Source of the DNA: Bacteroidia bacterium
GTDB taxonomy: Bacteria; Bacteroidota; Bacteroidia; Palsa-965
Reading direction: 5' to 3'
Assembly: GCA_023151315.1 (NCBI GenBank)
Contig: JAKLJE010000001.1
Location: 62,001-126,000, forward strand
DNA: 64,000 nucleotides
A program made the position numbers and the translations under genes. The number at the start of each line of letters is the position of its first letter. The first letter of the stretch is position 1. The notes below the pieces were generated by a model, which worked only from the letters and a program-made list of their open reading frames with translations, did no database searches and was not told where the DNA came from. Below are positions 42,860 through 51,779 of this stretch, in pieces.

Positions 42860-44434
42860 GTGCAACGTTCATTCGTCACCAATCTCATTATTCTGTTGTT
42901 CCTGAATCTGCTGATTAAGCCGTTCTGGATATTGGTGATTGAACCGAACGTACAGAATGAAGTGGGAAACGCAGCATACGGAGAGTACTTCGCATTGTTC
43001 AATTTCTCCTTTCTCCTGAATATCCTTCTCGATTTCGGAATCACGAATTTCAACAATAAGAACATCGCGCAGAATCAGCATTTGCTGACCAAGCATCTTT
43101 CAGGCTTGTTCATGCTGAAGTTGCTGTTGGCAGTCATTTACATCGTTGCAACGTTGATTATCGGTCTTGTTATCGGTTACGATGTGCGACTCACAAAATT
43201 GTTGATGGTTCTCGGATTCAACCAGTTTTTGATTTCGATGGTTCTTTACCTGCGATCGAATCTTCAGGCACTTCATCTTTTCAAAACAGATGCTCTTATT
43301 TCGGTGCTTGATCGTATCATCATGATTGCGATTGTTGCGGCCATGCTCTGGTTCGGATTGTTCACCGATCACATGGATGTGATGGACTTCGTGTATGCAC
43401 AGACCGTGGGATATTTCCTTACTGCTGTAATTGCTCTGATGGCGGTTGTGGGCAAGTCAGAGGTTTTCCGTTTGAAATGGGATCTTCCTTTCTCCCTGAT
43501 GATTCTGAAGAAAAGTTTCCCGTTCGCGGTACTGGTACTGCTGATGACATTCTATAACCGTATTGATTCGGTTATGATTGAACGACTCATGCCTTCAGGA
43601 GATCTGGAACAGGTTGAGCAATTGAAAGTTTTGCGTGAGAATATTCATCATTTGACTCCGGAGCAGGTTTTAGAGAAAGATGCTTTGGAGCGTCAGCTCG
43701 AATTCACCGGAAGTGAACAGGCCGGAATTTATGCTAAAGCATATCGTTTACTGGATGCAGTAAATATGATTGCATATCTGTTCTCTGTGCTTCTACTTCC
43801 GATGTTTTCCCGCATGTTGAAGTACAAGGAATCCGTTGAGCAATTGGTGAAGCTTGCCTTTACGCTTTTGATGACATTGGCCGTTATTGTTTGTACCGCA
43901 TGTGCATTCTATTCACGTGAATTAATGACATTACTGTACGGAGAACACAACATAGATACTGTTGTTGTGGTTTTCCCTGTGCTGATGGGTTGTTTCGCGG
44001 CAATTTCCACTACATACATTTTCGGTTCATTGCTAACAGCGAACGGAAACCTCAAGGAACTGAACGTTATGGCTCTGAGCGGTATGATTCTCAATGTTGC
44101 CATGAACATAATTTTCATTAAGGTGTTCGGACTGGGAGCGAAAGGAACCGCGGTTTCGAGTCTCATTACTCAGATGCTCACCGCACTTGCTCAGATAATG
44201 ATTGTTCAGCGCAAGTTCAAGTTCAAAATCAACTGGCGGCTCATCATTACGCTCTTCGTTTTCATTGCCGGTGTGGTGTCGTTGGCCAATATTTGCCATA
44301 CGTACATGCACGGGAAAGGCGAGCACGGATGGATTTTGGGCTTCATCGTAATGTGCGGCGCATCGGCTGTTTGGGCCTTTGCCACGCGTTTTATCAGTAT
44401 AAAAGGCATGTTCCGCATAATGAAGTACGGATAA
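42860..44434 (+). CDS. Wzx-like polysaccharide flippase
   Basis: I choose the GTG at 42860 (VQRSFVTNLIILLFLNLLIKP), giving 524 residues; longer starts overlap the FkbM gene and encode no hydrophobic helix. About 12-14 membrane helices and the pattern of the MOP/polysaccharide-transport superfamily (an early IEPNVQNEVG loop, FGITNFNNKNIAQN, MLNVAMNIIFIKVFGLGAKGTAVSS-like C-terminal segment, quoted in part) identify a lipid-linked sugar flippase. A soluble insert near the middle (LEQVEQLKVLRENIHHLTPE) is unusual for the family. It lies between FkbM and two Wzz-like genes. Confidence 0.88.
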   Translation: MQRSFVTNLIILLFLNLLIKPFWILVIEPNVQNEVGNAAYGEYFALFNFSFLLNILLDFGITNFNNKNIAQNQHLLTKHLSGLFMLKLLLAVIYIVATLIIGLVIGYDVRLTKLLMVLGFNQFLISMVLYLRSNLQALHLFKTDALISVLDRIIMIAIVAAMLWFGLFTDHMDVMDFVYAQTVGYFLTAVIALMAVVGKSEVFRLKWDLPFSLMILKKSFPFAVLVLLMTFYNRIDSVMIERLMPSGDLEQVEQLKVLRENIHHLTPEQVLEKDALERQLEFTGSEQAGIYAKAYRLLDAVNMIAYLFSVLLLPMFSRMLKYKESVEQLVKLAFTLLMTLAVIVCTACAFYSRELMTLLYGEHNIDTVVVVFPVLMGCFAAISTTYIFGSLLTANGNLKELNVMALSGMILNVAMNIIFIKVFGLGAKGTAVSSLITQMLTALAQIMIVQRKFKFKINWRLIITLFVFIAGVVSLANICHTYMHGKGEHGWILGFIVMCGASAVWAFATRFISIKGMFRIMKYG

Positions 44435-44541
44435 TTTCCGCCGTCTCACAATAATTGAACAATACCTGCGTTTTAACGCGCGCACACCTGAGGAAAGGCG
44501 GGGCAAACAGGCTTTTTTACCTGCTGAACCCTGTTTTTTCT

Positions 44542-44549
44542 TACTTTTG
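44542..44549 (+). promoter_or_regulatory. -7 box (TACTTTTG) upstream of the first Wzz-like gene
   Basis: TACTTTTG matches TAnnTTTG, 23 bases before the ATG at 44573, and probably drives the two Wzz-like genes and the polymerase gene. Confidence 0.45.
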
Positions 44550-44572
44550 GCGTCCTTGCCAGCAATAAAATT

Positions 44573-45616
44573 ATGAGTAACAATTCCGTTAACGGAAACT
44601 TCTTCGATTCCACCAGCCTTTTTGAATTTTTCTGGCGCTGGCGGAAACCGCTTATTCTGATTGCAGCAGGAGCGGCTGTACTTTCTTCAGTGGTTGCACT
44701 GCTTATACCTGAGAAATTCAAGTCAACCGTAATCATGTTCCCTGTACAGTCGAACGCGATTTCCAAGGCGCTCTTGACGGAAGATTATTCCGGTAAACAG
44801 GACATTCTTCAGTTCGGTGAGGAAGAACAGGCAGAACAGATGTTGCAGATTCTGAATTCCGACGAGATCCGCACCAAGATTTGCAAGAAATATGATCTTC
44901 TTAAGCATTACGATATTGATCCGCAGGATCGTTTCCGTAATACGAAACTTTACATGACATACGCAGAGAACATCACGTTCAAGCGTACCGAGTTCATGTC
45001 GGTGCGCGTGGATGTAATGGATAAAGATCCGCAGTTGGCGGCTGATATCGCCAATGAGATTGCCGCATTGCTCGATTCCACGAAACGTCGTATGCAGCGC
45101 GATCGTGCATTGCAGGCGTTGTCAATTGTGGAAGGTGAATACCGTCGCAAGCAGGCAGAAGTGCAGAAAATGCAGGATTCAATGTTCAAGCTCAATCAGC
45201 TTGGAATCTATGACTACGAATCGCAATCGGAAGTTACCAGCCAGCAGTATGCTATTGCACTTGCTAAAGGTGATCAGCGCGCAATACAATCACTCAAAGC
45301 CGAGCTTAAAGTAATTGCAGATTACGGAAGTGCATACATGGCCGTTCGGGAGAATCTTTACATTCAGCGTGAGCAGCTCAATCTCTTAAAGAAAAAATAC
45401 GAAGAAGCCAAAATCGATGCAGAGTCGGTGCTCTCATACAAGTTTATCGTGAACCCTGCATTTGCAGCGGAAAAGAAATCATATCCGGTACGCTGGCTTA
45501 TTGTTGCTGTCAGCACATTCGCATCAGTGGTTCTCGGGATATTGTTTCTGATTGTTTTCGATAATTTCAGAACAATTCGTAAACGCCAGTCATTAACAGG
45601 AAAGATCGACTCATAA
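44573..45616 (+). CDS. Wzz-like polysaccharide co-polymerase, copy 1
   Basis: The 347-residue protein has two membrane helices (about 28-48 and 308-330) flanking a long periplasmic coiled-coil, the layout of Wzz chain-length determinants. Features include KFKSTVIMFPVQSN after the first helix, DPQLAADIANEIAALLDSTKRRMQ and, near the end, AAEKKSYPVRWLIVAV, the proline-rich entry to the second helix. No cytoplasmic BY-kinase domain follows, so it is a PCP1-type protein. The next gene is a paralogue, joined by TAAGCCATG. It should set polymer length with the downstream polymerase. Confidence 0.88.
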   Translation: MSNNSVNGNFFDSTSLFEFFWRWRKPLILIAAGAAVLSSVVALLIPEKFKSTVIMFPVQSNAISKALLTEDYSGKQDILQFGEEEQAEQMLQILNSDEIRTKICKKYDLLKHYDIDPQDRFRNTKLYMTYAENITFKRTEFMSVRVDVMDKDPQLAADIANEIAALLDSTKRRMQRDRALQALSIVEGEYRRKQAEVQKMQDSMFKLNQLGIYDYESQSEVTSQQYAIALAKGDQRAIQSLKAELKVIADYGSAYMAVRENLYIQREQLNLLKKKYEEAKIDAESVLSYKFIVNPAFAAEKKSYPVRWLIVAVSTFASVVLGILFLIVFDNFRTIRKRQSLTGKIDS

Positions 45617-45619
45617 GCC

Positions 45620-46564
45620 ATGAAAACCTTCTTTCAAAATCTTGATCTGTTCAAAGTAGCTTCCAGAAGGAAGTTACATCTCGGCGCTGTTTTTGTAAGC
45701 GCGTGGATTCTGGCAACAGTATTTTCAAGTGACCTGTTCATCACTCCAAAGTATCGTTCTACTGCGCATGTTTATCCGGTGAATATTATCCCGTACTCAA
45801 TGGAAACTCCGACAGAACAGTTGTTGCAGTTATTCAGTTCGGCGGATGTACGCGCCATGATGGTACGAAAATTCCGACTTGCCGATCATTACGGAATTGA
45901 TACAGCTGAAACAAACGGCAGAACACGACTTTATCTGAAATATGAAGAGAATATTGTTGTGAAGAAAACCGAGTACGAATCAGTAAAGATTGATGTACTC
46001 GATGAGGATCCGCGAATCGCAAGTGAAATGGTGAACGAACTGATCCATTTTGTAGATGTGAAAGCAAGATTAGTGCAGAGAGAAAAAACGGCAGAAGTTG
46101 TAAAAATTTACAGTGATCAATTGTCTTATAAACGCAGACAACTTGATTCTATTGACAAAGTGCTGGGCGATTTGCGTGTGCGTTACGGATTACTTGACTA
46201 CAAATCGCAATCCAAAGAAGTAACAAAGAGCTTCCTGAAGTTGGCCTCAAATAATTCTTCTTTGTCGCAGTATCGCGGAGTGGATACTCTGTATCGTCAT
46301 CTTCAGCACAAAGGCGGAGATCTTATTGCATTGAGCAGTCAGTACAAATCATTGCTTGATGATTACAACCTCATCAAAACTAGTTATGACCAGGCTGTGA
46401 TAGATCTCAATAAAGAACTCACTTATACCAACGTTATTTCCCGTCCTTATCCTTCAGACAGTAAAGCATATCCTGTTCGTTGGGTAATTGTGTTGATCAG
46501 CGTATTCTCCGCAACACTTCTGGCGCTTGTGGTTTTTGTAGTCGCCGACCGCAATAAACACTAA
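45620..46564 (+). CDS. Wzz-like polysaccharide co-polymerase, copy 2
   Basis: A 314-residue paralogue of the preceding protein, with the same order: membrane helix, KYRSTAHVYPVNIIP, a helical coil region with DPRIASEMVNELIHFVDVK, and SDSKAYPVRWVIVLISVF near the end. It is about 30 residues shorter, mostly in the N-terminal tail and central coil. The start follows the previous stop by three bases (TAAGCCATG), as does the next gene start, so all three are translated together. Tandem co-polymerases may make hetero-oligomers or set two chain-length modes. Confidence 0.87.
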   Translation: MKTFFQNLDLFKVASRRKLHLGAVFVSAWILATVFSSDLFITPKYRSTAHVYPVNIIPYSMETPTEQLLQLFSSADVRAMMVRKFRLADHYGIDTAETNGRTRLYLKYEENIVVKKTEYESVKIDVLDEDPRIASEMVNELIHFVDVKARLVQREKTAEVVKIYSDQLSYKRRQLDSIDKVLGDLRVRYGLLDYKSQSKEVTKSFLKLASNNSSLSQYRGVDTLYRHLQHKGGDLIALSSQYKSLLDDYNLIKTSYDQAVIDLNKELTYTNVISRPYPSDSKAYPVRWVIVLISVFSATLLALVVFVVADRNKH

Positions 46565-46567
46565 GCC

Positions 46568-48040
46568 ATGGCAGATCTGGCTACTGATGAAATTCGCGAC
46601 AGGAAAACGCTCTGGTGGGTGTATGGCATCAGTTTTCTATATCTGATCGCCAATGCAATCTGCATTGCAAAGGAGTTTTTCTGGTTGAATCTCATTCCTC
46701 CCGTTCTGCTTATCGCATATTTCGCGGTAACGAGAATGGATAAACTGATTCTCTTCTGCGTTTTCCTGGTGCCGCTTTCAGTTAACCTTGCGAGTTCTGA
46801 AGTACAACTCGGATTGAGTTTACCTGCCGAACCATTAATGGCCGGAATCATGTTGTTGTATCTCATTCGTCTGATCTATAACGGCAAGGTAAATACAGAG
46901 CTTCTACGTCATCCGGTAACAATAACAATACTGTTGTATTTGCTGTGGCTGATTGTGACTACGTTCACAAGTCAATTGCCTGTGGTTTCTGCCAAGTTCG
47001 TTGTTTCCAAACTCTGGTTCATTATTCCGTTCTTCTTCATCGGTTACTACATGTTCGGGGATTTCAGCAACACAAAGCGATTCATGTGGCTGTACATTAT
47101 CCCGCTTACAATTGTAATCGGTTATACATTGTATATGCACTCGCTGTTCGGATTTGAAGAAGACCCTGCTCACTGGGTAATGTCGCCATTCTATAATGAC
47201 CACACAGCATACGGTGCAGCTCTGGCAATGTTTTATCCTATGTTGTTCGTATTCACATTCCGGATGAACTATTCAGTGAATATGCGAATGATTTCTGCCA
47301 TGCTTTTGGTTGTGTTTACTGTTGCACTGATTTTTTCATTTACACGTGCGGCATGGGTGAGTCTGGCAGTTGCTCTTGTATTTTATTTTATCCTGCGATT
47401 CAATATCAATTGGAAATACATCGTAGGTCTTGCGCTTATTGTAATTATTTACGTGGCTGTTTCCTGGACTGACATCATGATCAGTTTGGAGCGCAATCGT
47501 CAGGATACATCCGACGATCTTGCCGAACACCTTGAGTCGATCTCAAACATTTCCACAGATGCGTCCAACCTGGAGCGTATTAACAGATGGAATTCCGCAT
47601 TCCGTATGTTCTCTGAGAAACCTGTACTCGGATTCGGCCCGGGAACGTACAGCTTCCTCTACGCACCTTATCAGCTCTCTTCCGAGAAAACAATCATCAG
47701 TACAAATGCCGGTGATATGGGTAACGCACACAGCGAATACATAGGACCGCTTGCTGAATCCGGATTCCCGGGCATGCTTACTTTCCTCGCCGTTGCGATT
47801 GCAATTGTTGCAACGGGTTGGCGTGTGTATCTGAAATTGGAGCGGGGGCCATACAAGTCGATGATGCTTGCTGTGGTATTGGGACTTGTAACATATCTGG
47901 TACACGGGATGCTCAACAACTTTCTTGATACAGATAAAGCTTCCGTTCCGTTCTGGGGATTTGCCGCGATGCTTGTTGCCGCTGATATTGCAATAAGACG
48001 TAAAGAGAGAAAAGAGCGCGAAGCTAAAGCCGCTATTTGA
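46568..48040 (+). CDS. O-antigen ligase/polymerase (Wzy/WaaL type) membrane protein
   Basis: The 490-residue protein has about 10-12 membrane helices and a large periplasmic loop (about 320-385) with the family pattern ERINRWNSAFRMFSEKPVLGFGPGTYSF (quoted in part) followed by GNAHSEYIGPLAESGFPGMLTF, which is the Wzy_C signature H-x-E or 'NAHxxYL' of O-antigen ligases and polymerases. Ligase versus polymerase cannot be separated by sequence; beside Wzx- and Wzz-like genes polymerase is more likely. It is the last gene of the plus-strand locus and overlaps the convergent phosphatase gene by 8 bases. Confidence 0.9.
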   Translation: MADLATDEIRDRKTLWWVYGISFLYLIANAICIAKEFFWLNLIPPVLLIAYFAVTRMDKLILFCVFLVPLSVNLASSEVQLGLSLPAEPLMAGIMLLYLIRLIYNGKVNTELLRHPVTITILLYLLWLIVTTFTSQLPVVSAKFVVSKLWFIIPFFFIGYYMFGDFSNTKRFMWLYIIPLTIVIGYTLYMHSLFGFEEDPAHWVMSPFYNDHTAYGAALAMFYPMLFVFTFRMNYSVNMRMISAMLLVVFTVALIFSFTRAAWVSLAVALVFYFILRFNINWKYIVGLALIVIIYVAVSWTDIMISLERNRQDTSDDLAEHLESISNISTDASNLERINRWNSAFRMFSEKPVLGFGPGTYSFLYAPYQLSSEKTIISTNAGDMGNAHSEYIGPLAESGFPGMLTFLAVAIAIVATGWRVYLKLERGPYKSMMLAVVLGLVTYLVHGMLNNFLDTDKASVPFWGFAAMLVAADIAIRRKERKEREAKAAI

Positions 48041-49265
48041 TTTTTACTGCGATGATCGCGATGTCATCAACGTAAGGTTTCTCTTTCTTGTGAGCATTCA
48101 TCTTCTCCAGTAGAATCCCGATTACTTCAGCCGGAGTGTTATCTACGTTGGTTTTCAGAATCGACTGCAATCTTTCCATTCCGAACTCTTCATCCTTTTC
48201 GTTGGATTGCTCCACAAGTCCATCTGTGTAACAAACCAGCATCGCTCCGCTGTGTACATTAACAACACCTTGACGCACTTTTACCAGCTCATCAAACATT
48301 CCGAGTCCGGTGCAACCTACTGTAAGCAGATTTGTTCCTTCTGAATCCACGAGGTATGGCGGATTATGTCCCGCGTTGATATAAGTAAGTATGCGGGTTT
48401 GTGTATTGTAACGCGCTATGAAAAGCGTAATGAACTTTTCACCTTTGCTGTTGCGCATTACTTTTTCATTCAGTTCCTGAACGAGTTCGGTGAGATCTGT
48501 AATGTGTCGCAGCAGAATTTGCAGACTCGCCTGAAAATTCGACATCAGCAACGCAGCAGGAACTCCCTTTCCGGAAACGTCCGCAACACAGAACACCACT
48601 TCGTTTTCATTGATCTGAATGAAATCGTAGTAATCTCCGCCAACAGATTGATGCGGCAGGTAAATCGCGTCCATGTCCAGAAACTCGTTATGCGGAAGTT
48701 TGTCAGGAAACAACATACGTTGAACTTCCCATGCAAGTTCAAGTTCTCTGTGCATCGCGGCACGCTTCAGATTTTCTCTGAAAAGTTTCTTGTTCTCAAC
48801 GGCAACGATAATAATATTGGTCAGCGTTTGCACGAAAGGCAAATGCTTGATTGCCGCACTCATTCCGCTGTCATCTTCATTCAGATCACCGATCAGAACA
48901 TAGGCGAGCGGCTGCGATTTATGAAAAACAGGAATGATAATTTCGAAGGAACGGTTGAGAGATTTCTGAGAGAAATCCACCGTTGTTATTTCCTTGATGC
49001 CGGCAAAGTCACGTTCCGGATTGATTTCATTGAAATGTTTGGTGTCTCCGAAACTTAGTAATCGCTGCCATTGTTCTCCGTCATGACTGAATAATACCAG
49101 TTTACCGATTCCGAGTTTCTCCCGGACAATTTCTTCGAAGAGAGTGAGCAGTTCAGCAACAGGAACATTGTTGTTGATGGCTTTTGTAACGTCGAGAAGG
49201 GAATTCAGTTTGAAGTCCTTCAGTCGCGGTGTTCTTGTATTGCCTGTATCACGCCCTTTTGCCAT
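48033..49265 (-). CDS. SpoIIE/RsbU-type PP2C phosphatase with N-terminal GAF-like domain
   Basis: The 410-residue protein has an N-terminal sensory domain of GAF type (about 20-165), a linker helix RELELAWEVQRMLFPDKLP (the RsbU-type 'EVQRxLFP' start), and a PP2C domain (about 205-410) with metal-site motifs VGGDYYDFIQI, VADVSGKGVPAALLM, NAGHNPPYL, GLGMF and a C-terminal YVDDIAIIAVK. Such phosphatases switch anti-sigma or anti-anti-sigma factors; no such partner lies nearby, so a different signalling output is possible. The -7 box TAAATTCG ends five bases before the ATG. Confidence 0.92.
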   Translation of the reverse strand: MAKGRDTGNTRTPRLKDFKLNSLLDVTKAINNNVPVAELLTLFEEIVREKLGIGKLVLFSHDGEQWQRLLSFGDTKHFNEINPERDFAGIKEITTVDFSQKSLNRSFEIIIPVFHKSQPLAYVLIGDLNEDDSGMSAAIKHLPFVQTLTNIIIVAVENKKLFRENLKRAAMHRELELAWEVQRMLFPDKLPHNEFLDMDAIYLPHQSVGGDYYDFIQINENEVVFCVADVSGKGVPAALLMSNFQASLQILLRHITDLTELVQELNEKVMRNSKGEKFITLFIARYNTQTRILTYINAGHNPPYLVDSEGTNLLTVGCTGLGMFDELVKVRQGVVNVHSGAMLVCYTDGLVEQSNEKDEEFGMERLQSILKTNVDNTPAEVIGILLEKMNAHKKEKPYVDDIAIIAVKIK

Positions 49266-49270
49266 CGGTG

Positions 49271-49278
49271 CGAATTTA
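49271..49278 (-). promoter_or_regulatory. -7 box (TAAATTCG) five bases before the PP2C gene start
   Basis: On the minus strand, TAAATTCG is identical to the recG box and is separated from the ATG at 49265 by CACCG; no clear -33 element. Confidence 0.45.
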
Positions 49279-49346
49279 GAAGATCGTAGCGTTTGAGCGT
49301 GTTAATTTAGACCAACATTAATCGTGTTACGATTAACGGCGGAATA

Positions 49347-50279
49347 TCAGGATTTGCGCATTTCGGAAATCAGATCCGGCAGCTGACGAATCGCTGCGAG
49401 CTCTCTCCATTTACCGCGGGCTTCTTCCGCCGGAGCACCGAAATAAGTTTTGCCTGCCTCAAGAGATTTTGAAACTGCTGAAGTGGCCAGAACCACGCAT
49501 CCTTTGCCAAGAACAACATCACTTGTAACAGAAACGCGACCCCAAAGCGTTACGCGATCTTCAATTGTAGTTACTCCGGCAATGGCAACACCTGCGGCAA
49601 ACAGACACATTTCACCGATAACCGTATCGTGTCCGATGTGACACAGATTATCGAGTTTGGTTCCGCGACCGATAATTGTGTCTGCAGTAACTCCGCGATC
49701 TACTGTGCAGCCGGCTCCGATTTCAACATCATCTGCAATAATCACTCTTCCGCATGTAAGCAGCTTGTCGAAATAATCTGCTCTGCGTTTGTAGTAGAAA
49801 GCTTCGCCTCCCAACACAACATTCGGGTGTACAATTACATTATTGCCGATTACTGTATGGTCGCCGATGAAAGTTCCGGCTTTAATTACACAATTGTCTC
49901 CGATTGTAACGTCACGTCCGATGTAAACATTCGGATAAATGATTGTATCCTTCCCGATTTTAGCATCAGGAGCATGTTGTACAAGTGAATGACCTTTCAA
50001 TTCGAAATGACGTACCAGCGCATTGAAATCTCTGAACGGATCATCGGAGATGATTAATCCTTTTCCTTCCGGACATTCCACATCTTTATTGATGAGAATT
50101 GTTGTGGCCGCACTGTTCAGCGCTTTGTCGTAGTACTTCGGATGATCCACAAACATGAGATCACCGTTTTCTACACGATGCACTTCGTTCAATCCGGTTA
50201 CCTGATGATTTGCATCTCCAACGAATTTTGCGTTGATGATTGCAGCAATTTCAGAGAGTTTATGCGCGGGAATTTTCAC
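49347..50279 (-). CDS. LpxD-like UDP-3-O-acylglucosamine N-acyltransferase paralogue
   Basis: The 310-residue protein has an N-terminal LpxD domain (about 1-95) and a left-handed beta-helix of hexapeptide repeats ([25 protein letters not shown] in part) with the conserved His in [10 protein letters not shown] and a C-terminal helix tail. It is shorter and more divergent than the canonical LpxD at 55067-56095. GTG start at 50279; box TAATTTTG (50296-50303, minus) lies 16 bases upstream. It may be a paralogue acting on another acyl acceptor; Bacteroidota often carry this extra copy in the efp-lpx cluster. Confidence 0.85.
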   Translation of the reverse strand: MKIPAHKLSEIAAIINAKFVGDANHQVTGLNEVHRVENGDLMFVDHPKYYDKALNSAATTILINKDVECPEGKGLIISDDPFRDFNALVRHFELKGHSLVQHAPDAKIGKDTIIYPNVYIGRDVTIGDNCVIKAGTFIGDHTVIGNNVIVHPNVVLGGEAFYYKRRADYFDKLLTCGRVIIADDVEIGAGCTVDRGVTADTIIGRGTKLDNLCHIGHDTVIGEMCLFAAGVAIAGVTTIEDRVTLWGRVSVTSDVVLGKGCVVLATSAVSKSLEAGKTYFGAPAEEARGKWRELAAIRQLPDLISEMRKS

Positions 50280-50295
50280 TGTCAGAATGTTTGGT

Positions 50296-50303
50296 CAAAA
50301 TTA
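50296..50303 (-). promoter_or_regulatory. -7 box (TAATTTTG) upstream of the LpxD-like gene
   Basis: Exact match to TAnnTTTG on the minus strand, ending 16 bases before the GTG at 50279; it lies between the efp terminator and this gene. Confidence 0.4.
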
Positions 50304-50375
50304 AGAATAATAACGGTCTGCTGACTCGGGATTGCATCTGCCAACCTTTCGAACAAACTAGCGCGTATTAAATGC

Positions 50376-50408
50376 AAAAACCGCCCTTAACAAGTTAAAG
50401 GCGGTTTT
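50376..50408 (-). terminator. Terminator of efp
   Basis: AAAAACCGCC at 50376-50385 pairs with GGCGGTTTT at 50400-50408, extended by TTAAC/GTTAA inside with one mismatch; the minus strand reads into a T run. It lies 24 bases after the efp stop at 50432. Confidence 0.85.
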
Positions 50409-50431
50409 CTATAGAGTGGAAATCTGATCGA

Positions 50432-50995
50432 TTACTGCTTTACACGTTCCATGTAAGCGCCGGTCTTCGTATCGATTTTGATAAGATCGCCTTCGTTGAT
50501 GAAAAGCGGAACACGAACTTCTGCTCCTGTTTCAACAGTTGCAGGCTTCAATGTGTTTGTTGCTGTATCACCTTTCAATCCAGGTTCAGTATATGTGATT
50601 TTCAATTCAACAGTTGCAGGTGCTTCTGCTGAAATCGGTTGTTCACTTTCAAACCAAACTTTTACATCCATTCCTTCTTTGAGGAATTCCAGCCCGCTGG
50701 AGATCATATTCTTCGGAATGTAAAGTTGCTCGAATGTGTCTTTGTCCATCAATACAATATTCTCGTCTTCCGCATAGATATACTGAAGCGCTTTGTATTC
50801 AACGTAAACGATCTCAACCAGTTCACCGGAGCGGAAACGGTTTTCCACGAGTTTGCCGTTGAGCATGTTTTTCATTTTGCCCTGATAAAATGCACGCAGG
50901 TTTCCCGGTGTGCGGTGTTGCCATTCAACAACCTGAACGAGTTCTCCGTTGAACTTCAAGAATGTTCCGATGCTTACGTCGCCGGTATCAGCCAT
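50432..50995 (-). CDS. efp: Elongation factor P
   Basis: EF-P enters the ribosomal E site and speeds peptide bonds at polyproline stretches. I choose the ATG at 50995 (MADTGDVSIGT); a longer frame upstream has no family likeness. The protein has 187 residues with the three usual beta domains: domain I with QHRTPGNLRAFYQGKM, central YIYAEDENIVLMDKDTFEQL and the C-terminal IKIDTKTGAYMERVK. The loop residue that is lysine in E. coli (PGKG) is asparagine here (PGNL), so the usual lysylation or rhamnosylation cannot occur. This type is known in Sphingobacteria/Cytophaga relatives. Upstream lies an ABC ATPase gene. Confidence 0.96.
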   Translation of the reverse strand: MADTGDVSIGTFLKFNGELVQVVEWQHRTPGNLRAFYQGKMKNMLNGKLVENRFRSGELVEIVYVEYKALQYIYAEDENIVLMDKDTFEQLYIPKNMISSGLEFLKEGMDVKVWFESEQPISAEAPATVELKITYTEPGLKGDTATNTLKPATVETGAEVRVPLFINEGDLIKIDTKTGAYMERVKQ

Positions 50996-51097
50996 TTGAT
51001 TCTGAATTATAAAATTGGACTTCTTTGAATTACCGCAGTCAATCCGCGACCACGGGCGGCAAATATAGGAATTATGCCTTGATTCCCTCACCCATTC

Positions 51098-51730
51098 TTA
51101 AGCCATAACGGGCTTAAAATGGCTGATTTCGAGGGTTTCCGTACAGAAAAAGTATTCTTCTGTAATCTGATTCGAGCAAACAATCACAGTTTGATTCCCA
51201 CGATAGGTGTTCACGAGTTCGCCGTACCATTGTTGTGCGTTCTTATCAAGATTGGAGCAGGGCTCGTCGAGCAAGAGTACATCGGACTGCGCAAGTATCG
51301 CCATCGTGAGTCGTGCGCGTTGCTTCATACCAGAAGAGTAGTGGCGAATCTGCTTATCAGCTGCATGCGCCAATCCGCTTTTTTCAATTACATCTTCATT
51401 GGAAAGATTGTTTTTCCATTGACGAAAACGGTTTTGAAATTCAACGGATTCTCGCAAGGTAAATTCTTCCATCATTTCCTGATAAGGAGATGCAAATGAA
51501 AAATGCTTGTGTACTTCATGCTGCGGAACAGATGCATTGTTCTCAATGCATTCCACGCTTCCTTCCGAAGGAATTACGTATCCGGAAATGACTTGCAGTA
51601 ATGTAGATTTTCCGCTTCCGTTTGCGCCGAGTATGGCCGTGCAGCTTCCCGGTTCAAAAACGTGCTCCACGTTTCTGAAGATCCATTCTCTCCCGAATTT
51701 CTTGCCTGTTTTACTGAGACGAATCTGCAT
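51098..51730 (-). CDS. ABC transporter ATP-binding protein without adjacent permease
   Basis: The 210-residue ATPase has Walker A ILGANGSGKSTLLQ (about 35-48), the Q-loop region, signature HYSSGMKQRARLTMA and Walker B DVLLLDEPCSNLD. It is closest in style to the short CcmA/ABC-2-type ATPases that need a separate membrane partner, but neither neighbour is a permease: efp lies downstream and the tryptophan-repeat protein upstream. A TAACTTCG box (51751-51758, minus), identical to that of the glycosyltransferase gene, lies 20 bases before the ATG. Its cargo cannot be told. Confidence 0.9.
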   Translation of the reverse strand: MQIRLSKTGKKFGREWIFRNVEHVFEPGSCTAILGANGSGKSTLLQVISGYVIPSEGSVECIENNASVPQHEVHKHFSFASPYQEMMEEFTLRESVEFQNRFRQWKNNLSNEDVIEKSGLAHAADKQIRHYSSGMKQRARLTMAILAQSDVLLLDEPCSNLDKNAQQWYGELVNTYRGNQTVIVCSNQITEEYFFCTETLEISHFKPVMA

Positions 51731-51779
51731 CTGTTAGTACGAGATATTCGCGAAGTTAAGCAAAGTAAACTTTGAATGA

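Noticed and set aside
50996-51091. Extended N-terminus for elongation factor P
   Set aside because: EF-P homologues start at the MADT-like residue; the extension is Cys/Arg-rich and unlike any EF-P.
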